This document shows positions 34,618 through 43,326 of a stretch of 64,000 bases of DNA, piece by piece; the stretch's first letter is position 1; each line of letters starts with the position of its first letter. Both the position numbers and the translations under genes were made by a program. The notes beneath the pieces were generated by a model, which had not been told where the DNA came from, did no database searches, and saw nothing but the letters and a program-made list of their open reading frames with translations. Source of the stretch: Clostridium hydrogenum. Its GTDB lineage: Bacteria > Bacillota > Clostridia > Clostridiales > Clostridiaceae. Where the stretch lies: contig NZ_JAEACT010000003.1 in NCBI RefSeq assembly GCF_021432385.1, positions 992,001-1,056,000 on the forward strand, given 5' to 3'.

Positions 34618-34789
34618 ATACAAAGTACAATGAAGGTTAATTTTTCTGCTAGTCGCAGAAAAATTTTTTAACTTATAAACCATTTATTATAGTTCAGCTA
34701 CGCTGAACTATTAAGTTTTAAGATTTATCTGACGTGAGGAGGATAAATCATCATTCTTTGTACTTTGTACTTTATACTCTGTACTTTGC
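34618..34789. repeat. Heptamer palindrome, locus K (full length, short left arm)
   Basis: The left arm has only two to three GTACAAA units, while the right arm has four with one variant (TATACTC). The hairpins are AATTTTTCTGC...GAAAAATT and GATTTATCTGACG...GATAAATC. The central hairpin is TTCAGCTACGCTGAA. It ends three bases before the rfbB stop codon. Confidence 0.8.
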
Positions 34790-34791
34790 TT

Positions 34792-35844
34792 TTACATTTT
34801 ATAATAGTTTTTATAATAGTTTTCGTATTCTCCAGAAGTTAGTCTTTCCATCCATTCTTTATTTTGCAAGTACCATTTGATTGTTTTTATGATGCCCATC
34901 TCAAAAGTAGTTTCTGGGTACCAGCCTAGGTCGGTTTTTATTTTTTGTGGGTCGATGCCGTATCTTCTGTCGTGGCCTTTTCTATCTTCGACGTATTTTA
35001 TTAGGGTTTCGTCTACGGTAGCATCTATATTGTCGTGAATAAATGAAATTATGGTTTTAACTATATAGATATTGTTTCTTTCGTTGTGTCCGCCTACGTT
35101 GTAAACCTGGCCGATTGTTCCTTTTTCTAGGACCATATCTATGGCTTTGCAGTGGTCGTCTACGTAGAGCCAGTCTCTTATATTCATGCCGTCACCGTAG
35201 ATAGGTAGTGGTTTTTTATTGACGCAGTTGTTTATGATAAGTGGAATTAGTTTTTCTGGAAATTGGTATGGTCCGTAGTTGTTTGAGCATCTTGTTATGT
35301 TAAGTGGCATTTTATATGTATCATAATATGCTTTAACCATTAAATCTGCTGATGCTTTTGAGGATGAATATGGGCTGTGTGGGTCAAGAGGCGTTGTTTC
35401 CATGAAGTAGCCTTCTTTTCCAAGTGAACCATAAACCTCATCTGTTGATACTTGAAGATATTTTTTACCTTCTTTAAAACCATTTTCTGTCTCCCAGGCA
35501 TTTTTAGCTGCATTTAATAGTGTAACTGTACCTAAAACATTTGTTTTTGCAAATAATTCTGGTTCTCTTATACTTCTATCTACATGTGATTCTGCTGCAA
35601 AGTTTACAACATAATCTACATCATATTTTTGAAATAAAGCTTCTACAGCTTCCTTATCACATATGTCTGCTTTTACAAAAGTATAGTTTGGATTTTTTTC
35701 AATGTCTTTTAAATTTTCTAGGTTTCCTGCATAAGTTAATTTATCAACATTAATTATGTGTATATCTTTATGTTTTCTTAACATATAGTGGACAAAATTT
35801 GAGCCTATAAAGCCTGCGCCACCAGTTACTAAATATGTTTTCAT
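34792..35844 (-). CDS. rfbB: dTDP-glucose 4,6-dehydratase
   Basis: A 350-residue extended short-chain dehydrogenase that makes dTDP-4-keto-6-deoxyglucose from dTDP-glucose, step two of the rhamnose pathway. It shows the NAD-binding GGAGFIGSNF at 7-16, the NFAAESHVDRSI motif, STDEVYG, and YSSSKASAD (YxxxK), plus TRCSNNYGPYQFPEKLIPL and the substrate-binding RDWLYVDDHC. The length is as expected. GGGAG precedes the ATG. Palindromes K and L sit on either side, so it is physically isolated from rfbA and rfbD. Confidence 0.96.
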   Translation of the reverse strand: MKTYLVTGGAGFIGSNFVHYMLRKHKDIHIINVDKLTYAGNLENLKDIEKNPNYTFVKADICDKEAVEALFQKYDVDYVVNFAAESHVDRSIREPELFAKTNVLGTVTLLNAAKNAWETENGFKEGKKYLQVSTDEVYGSLGKEGYFMETTPLDPHSPYSSSKASADLMVKAYYDTYKMPLNITRCSNNYGPYQFPEKLIPLIINNCVNKKPLPIYGDGMNIRDWLYVDDHCKAIDMVLEKGTIGQVYNVGGHNERNNIYIVKTIISFIHDNIDATVDETLIKYVEDRKGHDRRYGIDPQKIKTDLGWYPETTFEMGIIKTIKWYLQNKEWMERLTSGEYENYYKNYYKM

Positions 35845-35862
35845 AATAAAACTCCCTTTTTT

Positions 35863-36070
35863 CAGAGTACAAAGTACAAAGTACAGAGTACAGTGAAGGA
35901 TGATTTTTCTCCGTTACACTACGAAAAATCTTAAAACTTATTTTTTGATTGCTTACGAAATCGCACCATATATGGCGCTCAGCGGAGCTTACAACATTTA
36001 AATTTAAGATTTACTTGAGTAAAACAAAGGGTAAATTGTCCTTCACTATACTCCCTAACCTTTACTCTGT
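35863..36070. repeat. Heptamer palindrome, locus L (full length, partly decayed)
   Basis: The left arm has four GTACAGA-type units; the right arm is degraded (ACTATACTCCCTAACC). Hairpins are GATTTTTCTCCG...GAAAAATC and GATTTACTTGAG...GGTAAAT, and the centre is CACCATATATGGCGCTCAGC. It begins about 19 bases before the rfbB start codon, within its leader. Confidence 0.75.
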
Positions 36071-36358
36071 TTCTCGGTTCTTAATATTTATCAATTACAA
36101 TTGAACGTTTTTAGTGCCATAAACACCATTGATATTAAAATTATATAATGTATGAAAACACAGCAGGTTAATATTCTTACTGTGTTTTCCATGCTACAAC
36201 TCTTATGAAAATTTAATTATTTAATATTAATTCAAACATTTGCTTCGTCTCTTTATCCACGTTTCCACCACCTAGGCCTTATATACTTCATACTAACATT
36301 AAAGACTGTGAATTTCAACTATAGAATAATTGTAAAAATCTCTTTAAATCATAATATT
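36071..36358. other. Gene-free AT-rich interval with one hairpin
   Basis: The only structure is GAAAACACAG / CTGTGTTTTC (about 36153-36190) with a 16-base loop and no T-run. No open reading frame, promoter pair or similarity to the other repeats was seen. It separates the AAA-ATPase gene from palindrome L. Confidence 0.4.
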
Positions 36359-38047
36359 TTAGTAATAATTTATTGTTCCTTTGCCGACTACAATAATCAA
36401 TACTTTCTTTAAATTTTTACTTTCTAATTCTTCTTGTACCAGTTTACTTTCGCCATAGCTTTTAAGTTGTTTTAAGCCTTGCTCTTTTACTTTTTCTAGA
36501 GTATTTTTTTCACTTTCTTTTATATATTTTAGCTCTATAAGCCACTCAAATTTGGTTATGTCCTTTAGCTGGATTTTTCGTTTTAACAAGATATCTACAT
36601 AGCCTTTGTTATTTTCTTCTTCGCTTTTTATGAAATATGTTGCATCAACGCCTAGGAGGCTGAGAAATATCATTTTAATATTTTTTTCATCCATTTGTAT
36701 AAGATCTCTGTTAGATAAGTTTTCTAATAAATCTTTTACAATTTCTATTAAAAGTTCAATGTTTCCGTTCATTCTCATCTCAGTTACCGCAGTTCTTACT
36801 TTTTGAATTTGGATATTATAATCCTCACGCACTTTTTGGAAGTACTGTTCCCAATATATGGTTTTGATTACGTAATTAGGCACTTTAAGTATGGTACCAT
36901 TAGGCCCCTTTTCCTTTATAGTAAGCATTCCTAGATAAAATAGTAGAGATTTAAAGTTTTCTTTTTCGCTGTACATAGTATTTATATTAAATCTATCTAC
37001 TAAAATGGTTGAGGTTTCACCAGTGGACATTATTTCCTTTAAAGCCTCATTATCATTAAAGTTATGAGCTAATTGATTAACCTTGCCGTAATCTGTTTTT
37101 ACATTGTTGTCTATCATTTCTTCTGGATAACAATCATAAGCTAAATATCCATCAAGAAAATACATTGCCATGTCCGGATTAAAAACAGATTTACTATTTG
37201 CATTAAATTTATAGCCGTTATAATATTCCGTCATATCTTTGCAGATTTTACTTTTAAGTTCTACACCTTTTAAGCCTACTTCCTCCATAAGCCATGACAG
37301 TTCATCCCTTGTAAAACCAAGCATGGAATTAAGTTTTTCATCTAAGGTGTAATTTCTTGTTATGTTAAAGCCGCTGGTTAAATCATCTAGCATTATAGGA
37401 CTTACACCTGTCATAAATATTCTTGTAAAGTTGTCCATAGTAGCATCCTTTAGAGCTTTATAAAAAACTTTAACAAAACCTTCTCCGTGCAATATAGTGT
37501 TATAAGTATTCTGCTTTCCTCCTGTAATTAGTTCATTAGCAAAATTATCGTATTCATCTATAAGGACAAAAACTTGCCGATTTATTTTTGCTGTCAACAT
37601 TGATATGTACTCCACTAAAATTTCAGCACTTTTTATTTCTTTTGGAATAATTTGCTCCCCAAGTAAATTTGAATAGTAACTTATAAATTTCTGTACAGAT
37701 AAAACTACCTTTTGATTAAAGCTATTTCTAAGTTCTTCTTCTCCATGACCTGCATCTATACCTGCAAAGCTGATTTTCCAAACGAGAAAACTGTTTCTCT
37801 CCTCTGTTGGATTTTTTCCTATGTAAAGATTTCCAAATAATTCTTGAAATTTATCTTTTTTATTTATGTCATAATAATTCTCAAGCATTGATATAAATAA
37901 ACTTTTTCCAAACCTTCTTGGTCTTATAAAAAACTGATATGGAGCGTATCTATCAAGTATTTCAATATATGAGGTTTTATCTACATATAAATAATTCTTT
38001 TTTCTTAGGACTTCAAAATTTGAAATTCCATATGGCACTCGCTTCAA
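36359..38047 (-). CDS. AAA-ATPase with C-terminal PD-(D/E)XK nuclease domain (AAA-ATPase_like/PDDEXK_9 family)
   Basis: A 562-residue protein starting at TTG with AGGTGG upstream. The N-terminus VPYGISNFEVLRKKNYLYVD and the degenerate Walker A RPRRFGKSLFISML are diagnostic, as is VFVLIDEYDNFAN for Walker B. The C-terminal region has GYVDILLKRKIQLKD and FEWLIELKYIKE, matching a PD-(D/E)XK core (D...ExK). The family is widespread in gut bacteria and archaea, often many copies per genome. A mobile or defence role is suspected but unproven. It interrupts the rfbA-rfbB part of the rhamnose set. The sequence in front of it (38078-38110) resembles the leader of the Rpn-family gene. Confidence 0.88.
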   Translation of the reverse strand: MKRVPYGISNFEVLRKKNYLYVDKTSYIEILDRYAPYQFFIRPRRFGKSLFISMLENYYDINKKDKFQELFGNLYIGKNPTEERNSFLVWKISFAGIDAGHGEEELRNSFNQKVVLSVQKFISYYSNLLGEQIIPKEIKSAEILVEYISMLTAKINRQVFVLIDEYDNFANELITGGKQNTYNTILHGEGFVKVFYKALKDATMDNFTRIFMTGVSPIMLDDLTSGFNITRNYTLDEKLNSMLGFTRDELSWLMEEVGLKGVELKSKICKDMTEYYNGYKFNANSKSVFNPDMAMYFLDGYLAYDCYPEEMIDNNVKTDYGKVNQLAHNFNDNEALKEIMSTGETSTILVDRFNINTMYSEKENFKSLLFYLGMLTIKEKGPNGTILKVPNYVIKTIYWEQYFQKVREDYNIQIQKVRTAVTEMRMNGNIELLIEIVKDLLENLSNRDLIQMDEKNIKMIFLSLLGVDATYFIKSEEENNKGYVDILLKRKIQLKDITKFEWLIELKYIKESEKNTLEKVKEQGLKQLKSYGESKLVQEELESKNLKKVLIIVVGKGTINYY

Positions 38048-38111
38048 TTAAACCACCTACTTTTTATCTTATACCATTATTATATCCAATTTTCATTGTT
38101 ACTTCATCACT

Positions 38112-38141
38112 TTTTTCAATTCACAGTTCACAATGCACAAT
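38112..38141. repeat. Heptamer repeat fragment, locus M (AATTCAC type)
   Basis: A single arm, CAATTCACAGTTCACAATG followed by CACAATGA, of the same unit type as locus C. No hairpins or opposite arm remain. It lies between the rfbA terminator and the AAA-ATPase leader. Confidence 0.6.
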
Positions 38142-38145
38142 GAAA

Positions 38146-38183
38146 AATAGGGGTAAGAAACTTAAATGTCTCTTACCCCTATT
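38146..38183 (-). terminator. Intrinsic terminator of rfbA
   Basis: The stem AATAGGGGTAAGA / TCTTACCCCTATT has a 12-base loop and lies eight bases past the rfbA stop codon, with an A-rich stretch (T-rich on the transcript) following. Confidence 0.8.
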
Positions 38184-38191
38184 GCCTATTT

Positions 38192-39058
38192 TTATAAATT
38201 CACTAAATTAATAAGATACTGACCATAATCAGTTTTAGCTAAAGGGTCTGCTAATTTTAATAATTGGTCTTTATTTATGTATCCATTTGTATATGCAATT
38301 TCCTCTAGGCAAGCTATATAAAGTCCTTGGCGCTTTTGGACAGCTTCTACATAGTTTGCCGCATCCAAAAGACTGCTGCAAGTTCCGTTGTCAAACCATG
38401 CCATGCCTCTTCCAAAAAGTTCGACCTTAAGCTTTCCTTTTTTCAAATATTGGTTATTTACTTCTGTTATTTCAAGTTCACCTCTAGCAGATGGCTTTAT
38501 ATTTTTTGATATATTTACAACTTCATTATCATAAAAATAAAGTCCTGGAACAGCGTAATTTGATTTTGGATTTTCTGGTTTTTCTTCTATAGATATTACA
38601 TTATTATCTTTATCAAACTCAACAACACCAAAAGCTTTTGGATTGCTTACATGATATCCAAATATTGTCGCCCCTTCTTTCCTTGTTGCTGCATTTTGAA
38701 GCCTTTCTGTTAGGTTATAGCCATGGAACAAATTATCTCCTAAAACCAATGCAACGCTGTCATTTCCAATGAATTTCTCTCCAACTATAAAGGCATCCGC
38801 AAGTCCTCTTGGTTCTGCTTGAACTGCATATTCAAATTTAACACCAATTTGACTTCCATCGCCCAATAATTCTTTAAAACAGTTCATATCCCTAGGTGTT
38901 GAAATTATTAATATTTCTCTTATTCCTGCAAGCATTAAAACAGAAATAGGATAATATATCATAGGTTTATCATATACTGGAAGTATCTGCTTTGATACGG
39001 ATTTTGTTATTGGATAAAGTCTTGTGCCAGAACCTCCGGCGAGTACTATTCCTTTCAT
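38192..39058 (-). CDS. rfbA: Glucose-1-phosphate thymidylyltransferase
   Basis: A 288-residue nucleotidyltransferase that forms dTDP-glucose from glucose-1-phosphate and dTTP, the entry step to dTDP-rhamnose. It has [18 protein letters not shown] at the N-terminus, [25 protein letters not shown] with the metal-binding Asp, [30 protein letters not shown], and [15 protein letters not shown]. The length is typical of RmlA. It has its own well-formed promoter and GGAG site and ends in a terminator, so it is a single-gene transcript even though it belongs functionally with rfbB/D/C downstream. Confidence 0.97.
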   Translation of the reverse strand: MKGIVLAGGSGTRLYPITKSVSKQILPVYDKPMIYYPISVLMLAGIREILIISTPRDMNCFKELLGDGSQIGVKFEYAVQAEPRGLADAFIVGEKFIGNDSVALVLGDNLFHGYNLTERLQNAATRKEGATIFGYHVSNPKAFGVVEFDKDNNVISIEEKPENPKSNYAVPGLYFYDNEVVNISKNIKPSARGELEITEVNNQYLKKGKLKVELFGRGMAWFDNGTCSSLLDAANYVEAVQKRQGLYIACLEEIAYTNGYINKDQLLKLADPLAKTDYGQYLINLVNL

Positions 39059-39100
39059 GATTAGGCTCCTTTTATACTATAATATTTTATTATAGTTTTA

Positions 39101-39129
39101 ATTATAGCTGTTTAAATATTTATTATCAA
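39101..39129 (-). promoter_or_regulatory. Promoter of rfbA
   Basis: TTGATA and TATAAT with a 17-bp spacer on the minus strand, about 40 bases upstream of the ATG. It is close to the sigma-A consensus. Confidence 0.7.
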
Positions 39130-39145
39130 CAGGTGTTCTCAATAT

Positions 39146-39182
39146 AAAAAATACACCATACCTATATTGATATAGTGCATTA
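39146..39182 (-). terminator. Possible terminator of the exopolysaccharide operon
   Basis: On the minus strand ATGCAC and GTGTAT can pair around CTATAT/ATATAG, followed by TTTTTT. The stem is short and bulged. It is the only candidate between the last glycosyltransferase gene (ending 39265) and the rfbA promoter. Confidence 0.35.
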
Positions 39183-39264
39183 CATAGTTATTTATCTTTA
39201 TATTTTAAATACTTTTTCTAAAATAAATTAAATTTTTTATGAACTATTAATTGCATTCTAAAAA

Positions 39265-40194
39265 TTACTTACTAATTAATTTTTTAACAGATTTATAAAC
39301 TCCAATTTTCCTCGCATACCTAGATACAGTTATCTTAAAAATTGGCGAATAAAACTTTTTAAAGCTTTCATTTACCTGTTTATTTTCACTTATATTGTCA
39401 TCCATTTTTATATCGTCATTCAAACATATATCAACATCATATTTCTTTGTGTTACCCGAATGTGTTCCTGAATTATCTGTACCTATGTTTTTTACAAAGG
39501 ACTTAGCTGGATATACTGTGTATTTATTTTGGACAAACTGATTATAGCACCAACGTATAGCCCATGAATCTATTTTCCCCTGTCCTTGAAGTTCTAGCAT
39601 ATATGACATATCATACCCTGTTTCATTAAATGCTTTTCTTACATTTCTATTTTTGACTGCCTGCGCATAATAGTCTTTACTCCAGTTTACAGTACTCCAT
39701 TTGTCTTTCCATGTAGCCCATCCCCAAGAACAACCTCTTTTAGTGATATATATATCATTATCGTATCCATTTAAATTTATTGGAGGAGTATATCCACTTA
39801 TAGACCATATATCAGCTTTATCCTTATACACTTCCAAGGCTTTATTCATATATTTTATAAAACTTCTTGAAGTTATAAGATCATCCTCTAACACTATAAC
39901 CTTTCCATACTTATTTATTACTTCTGTAACTCCTGATATAACTGAATTTGCCAGTCCCTTATTCTTTAGCGCCTCTATTACATGTACTTCCTTAAACCCT
40001 TTTATTGTTCTTATATATTTTCTTACTTCTTCTACTTTACATTTGTTTTTATATGCTGCATTTTCCCTGCAATTATCTGCGTATATAAATAATTCCGTAT
40101 TCTCAGCTTCATAATTATTTTTTAAAGCTTCTACTGTTTTTTTAGTGTGATCTGGTCTGTTGTAAACAAATAACACCACTGGCGCTAAATCCAT
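39265..40194 (-). CDS. Glycosyltransferase, GT-A fold (family 2-like)
   Basis: 309 residues from the ATG at 40194 (GAAGGA six bases upstream). The N-terminal VVLFVYNRPDHTKKTVEAL is a GT-A nucleotide-binding start, KVIVLEDDLI carries the acidic metal site, and KRGCSWGWATWKDKWS is a conserved acceptor-side motif. It resembles transferases that add sugars in capsule or O-antigen units; donor and linkage cannot be read from sequence. It is the last gene of the exopolysaccharide cluster, 45 bp after the preceding transferase gene. Confidence 0.8.
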   Translation of the reverse strand: MDLAPVVLFVYNRPDHTKKTVEALKNNYEAENTELFIYADNCRENAAYKNKCKVEEVRKYIRTIKGFKEVHVIEALKNKGLANSVISGVTEVINKYGKVIVLEDDLITSRSFIKYMNKALEVYKDKADIWSISGYTPPINLNGYDNDIYITKRGCSWGWATWKDKWSTVNWSKDYYAQAVKNRNVRKAFNETGYDMSYMLELQGQGKIDSWAIRWCYNQFVQNKYTVYPAKSFVKNIGTDNSGTHSGNTKKYDVDICLNDDIKMDDNISENKQVNESFKKFYSPIFKITVSRYARKIGVYKSVKKLISK

Positions 40195-40239
40195 ATCTAT
40201 TCCTTCTTTCAATTAATGAGTAATAAATATAGCTATAAT

Positions 40240-41361
40240 CTATTTGCTGTATTTAGCCAATTCAATTGCTTCTATAAAATTATCTCTTGACCTATTAAAA
40301 TTCCACTCAGAAATTATCTTTTGTGAATTTTTGCCCATTTCTTCTGTATTACTGCCTAATATACGGTTAATTTTTTCTATTAAATCATCTAAATTATACG
40401 GACTGAACGTATACCCATTTTCACCTTCTTTGACCAAGTCCATACTGCAACCACATATTTCAGACACCAATACTGGTAAACCTGTTGCCATCGCCTCATT
40501 TACTACTAATCCCCAAGGTTCATATATTGATGGAAGTATAAAAACATCTCCTACTGAGTAATTCTTAAATAATTCATTTTGATCTTTTATAAATCCAGTA
40601 ATTATTGTATGTACATTTTTTTGTTGTGAATAATTTATTATTTCTTGTTCGAGCAATCCGCCTCCAGCAATAAAAAATACAATTTCCTCTTTAACTTGTG
40701 AAATAGCATCAATGACAATTTTTAAATTCTTAACTTCAACTAATCTTCCAGAATACATTATAACTTTTTTATTCATTTGTATATTATATTTTTTTCTTAA
40801 TTCACTTCTTATAGTATTTTTATCTTTTATAATTTTTTTAATACTTTCAATGTCAACAGTTAAACATTGATTTACAATTTTACTTCTATTATAGTTAAAA
40901 TTTTTAGCAAAATATTCTCTACTTACTGTTCCGTTTCCCCAAATTGCTTTGCTATTATTTATAACTAAACCCTTTAATAATTTTTTTAATTTATTTTCTT
41001 CCATTGAAATTCTATTTGTAGATATGCCATCAAAAAATAATAAATATGGCTTTTTTATAATTCTACATATAATTGATAATACTATATATGTTGGTTGTTC
41101 ATATCCACCTAATATTATATAATCAGCTTCTTTTATTAATTTTATCAAACCAAAATTTAAATAACCATACTTTTTACTTAATAAAACACCGTTTAATTGC
41201 TTTTCTTTAATTTTTTTTGCCTCATCAACCTTCCAAGCTCTCCCTTGAAGATTTTTATCCGTATAACATACCGTTACGTCAAATGTATCAACTTCTGATA
41301 TTTTTTCTAATTGCTTCATTCTATATGGAGCTCTAGCATTTGTAACAAAAGTTATTTTCAT
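40240..41361 (-). CDS. Glycosyltransferase family 4 protein
   Basis: A 373-residue protein with a GT-B layout. The N-domain begins KITFVTNARAPYRMKQLEKI. The C-domain has KVIMYSGRLVEVKNLKIVID, DVFILPSIYEPWGLVVNEAM (the EX7E-type donor site around PSIYEPWGLVVNE) and GLPVLVSEICGC. It would transfer a nucleotide-activated sugar, retaining stereochemistry, to the lipid-linked oligosaccharide on the cytoplasmic face. It lies 7 bp downstream of another GT4 gene, which indicates translational coupling within the operon. Confidence 0.85.
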   Translation of the reverse strand: MKITFVTNARAPYRMKQLEKISEVDTFDVTVCYTDKNLQGRAWKVDEAKKIKEKQLNGVLLSKKYGYLNFGLIKLIKEADYIILGGYEQPTYIVLSIICRIIKKPYLLFFDGISTNRISMEENKLKKLLKGLVINNSKAIWGNGTVSREYFAKNFNYNRSKIVNQCLTVDIESIKKIIKDKNTIRSELRKKYNIQMNKKVIMYSGRLVEVKNLKIVIDAISQVKEEIVFFIAGGGLLEQEIINYSQQKNVHTIITGFIKDQNELFKNYSVGDVFILPSIYEPWGLVVNEAMATGLPVLVSEICGCSMDLVKEGENGYTFSPYNLDDLIEKINRILGSNTEEMGKNSQKIISEWNFNRSRDNFIEAIELAKYSK

Positions 41362-41368
41362 ACACTCA

Positions 41369-42481
41369 CTACTTTCCCTTTATAATAATTTTCTCATAGT
41401 TTTTAATAAAATTTTTAATCGAATGTTTTTCCTTATAATCTTCAAAAGCCTCATCAATTCCGGATTGAAATACATCTATATTTTTAATTGTATATTGAAG
41501 CTTTTCCCCTAAATCAACAATGTTTTCAGCTTCATATATAACTCCATTTGAATATTTACTTACAACACTTGGAAAATGTATTATATTTGGTACCACAACT
41601 AAATTTTTATTATTTATAGCTTCAGTTAATATTCCACTTTCTCCATTGAATATTTTTCTATATGGCAAAACAACAATATCACTTGATTTAAAATATAATT
41701 CTACCTCTTCATCTTTTACATAACCAAGATTTAAAACTACATTTTTATTTGCCAAATGCGATAATTTTTCTTCAATAAACTCTCTTTTAAATGTTTGTTC
41801 TTGACCTGCAATAATTATATTAGCTGAACTATTTACTTTTTCCAAAGCATCTAAAAGTATATCTACCCCCTTATCAAATCTAGTTCCTCCAAAATATAAA
41901 ATTGTTTTATATTCTTTAACTAATTTAAGGTTTAATTTATTTTTTGCAGTTAATTTATCTATACTAGATGTTTTTAGGGTTGGATAATATACTAACTCAA
42001 CATTATTTATACCTGCTGCTTCTAATCTTTTTTTTACATCCTCAGTGTGAACAATAACCCTTAATCCCTTATCTGAAAGCTTTTTTAATAATTTTAATTT
42101 AGAACTCCTATTTGGAAACCAATGAAGTGTAGCAATCAATTTACTTTTTACTGGCAGAAATACTTGAAGCATGTATAATGGTATTATTATATGATCTAAA
42201 TACAACAATATAGCAACATCAATATTTAGCTTATGTATCATTTTTCTCATTTTAAATAACACCAATAATTCACTAAACATTCTAATAATTCTATTGTTAC
42301 TTGCAAGTGCCTTAATTTTAACAACAGTAACTCCATCATTATTAAGAAGTTCTTCTTTTTCATTTTCTATAGAATTACTTGTAACGTAATACTTTGTATC
42401 AACACCTTGTAATTTCATTACATTATGATTATAAAAAAAATGGTGTCCATCATTTTTTAAATCAAAAAATAAAGCCTTCAT
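41369..42481 (-). CDS. Glycosyltransferase family 4-like protein
   Basis: 370 residues from the ATG at 42481 with GGGAG at good spacing (a GTG two codons earlier is too close). The N-terminus KALFFDLKNDGHHFFYNHNV is less usual for the family. The C-domain is clear: KTILYFGGTRFDKGVDILLD, SSDIVVLPYRKIFNGESGIL (donor site) and TEAINNKNLVVVPN. The acceptor is probably a growing lipid-linked glycan. It is spaced 23 bp from the transferase-like gene upstream. Confidence 0.8.
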   Translation of the reverse strand: MKALFFDLKNDGHHFFYNHNVMKLQGVDTKYYVTSNSIENEKEELLNNDGVTVVKIKALASNNRIIRMFSELLVLFKMRKMIHKLNIDVAILLYLDHIIIPLYMLQVFLPVKSKLIATLHWFPNRSSKLKLLKKLSDKGLRVIVHTEDVKKRLEAAGINNVELVYYPTLKTSSIDKLTAKNKLNLKLVKEYKTILYFGGTRFDKGVDILLDALEKVNSSANIIIAGQEQTFKREFIEEKLSHLANKNVVLNLGYVKDEEVELYFKSSDIVVLPYRKIFNGESGILTEAINNKNLVVVPNIIHFPSVVSKYSNGVIYEAENIVDLGEKLQYTIKNIDVFQSGIDEAFEDYKEKHSIKNFIKNYEKIIIKGK

Positions 42482-42504
42482 ATACACTCTCCCTTACTTT
42501 CCAA

Positions 42505-43326
42505 TTAAAGACTTCTATGCTTAACAAATCCTATCTTAAACAACAAATCCTTTATATCTTCTTTTAAAATAAAATTCTTAAGGCTAGCTTTTCTCTGAGA
42601 CATAACTATTCTTGGATAATCAGAATTTAAATATTTTTTATACCTTATTAATCTGTCATATGCAGCATATTCCCAAGGTCTATCCCCATATTGAGATGGA
42701 TCTCTATACGGCACTATACCTTCCTTTTTGCACAGCAAACTAAATATTGATTGATCATGCCTATGATCCACAAAACATTTATTTTGATTTTCTTTATCCA
42801 TAAAATCAGTAAGGATTTTTTCATCTTTACAATAATCAAAATATTTATTTATAAACTCAACAGTATACTCACTTTTTTTAACTACAAAATATGTTGCTAA
42901 CATCTGATTACTTTCAAAGTAGCTCTCTTCATTGCAATCCATTAATAAAAATGCTTCCTTTTTAGTCCATTGCTTTTCAATTAATGGTAATTCAAATGCC
43001 ATTATATCATCATTATTCTTTTCCATCGCTTGTATAAGTTTATCTACTTTATCTACATAAAACGCACCTGAATCACAATATACTATATAGTCATCATCTT
43101 TAGCTTGGTCAAGGGCTTTTAAAATGATATAAGGTTTCCAAAGCCAGTAACCACCACCCCTTTTATGTGATAGAATATGCTCATACTTTTTCTTGAACTC
43201 ATCATCTAAATCTTTGGGGGAATATTCTATAACTAAATCAACTTTTCCTTTTTTATAAGCAGTTTTTGTATTGTAATCTTGTTGCTTTTTAAATTTATCA
43301 TCAGCATAATTTATTGCAATTTTCAT
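42505..43326 (-). CDS. Putative glycosyltransferase (GT-A-like, capsule type)
   Basis: A 273-residue protein. Visible marks are HKRGGGYWLWKPYIILKALD, YIVYCDSGAFYVDKVDKLI (an acidic DSG site in place of DxD), and FVDHRHDQSIFSLLCKKEG near the C-terminus. This pattern is found in uncharacterised capsule/O-antigen cluster proteins thought to be transferases. Its start lies 26 bp inside the end of the flippase gene, with AAGGG seven bases before the ATG, so the two are translationally coupled. Family membership is inferred from motifs and context. Confidence 0.65.
   Translation of the reverse strand: MKIAINYADDKFKKQQDYNTKTAYKKGKVDLVIEYSPKDLDDEFKKKYEHILSHKRGGGYWLWKPYIILKALDQAKDDDYIVYCDSGAFYVDKVDKLIQAMEKNNDDIMAFELPLIEKQWTKKEAFLLMDCNEESYFESNQMLATYFVVKKSEYTVEFINKYFDYCKDEKILTDFMDKENQNKCFVDHRHDQSIFSLLCKKEGIVPYRDPSQYGDRPWEYAAYDRLIRYKKYLNSDYPRIVMSQRKASLKNFILKEDIKDLLFKIGFVKHRSL

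Noticed and set aside
36153..36190. Hairpin GAAAACACAG / CTGTGTTTTC as a terminator
   Set aside because: It has a 16-base loop and no T-run on either strand, and is not adjacent to a stop codon.
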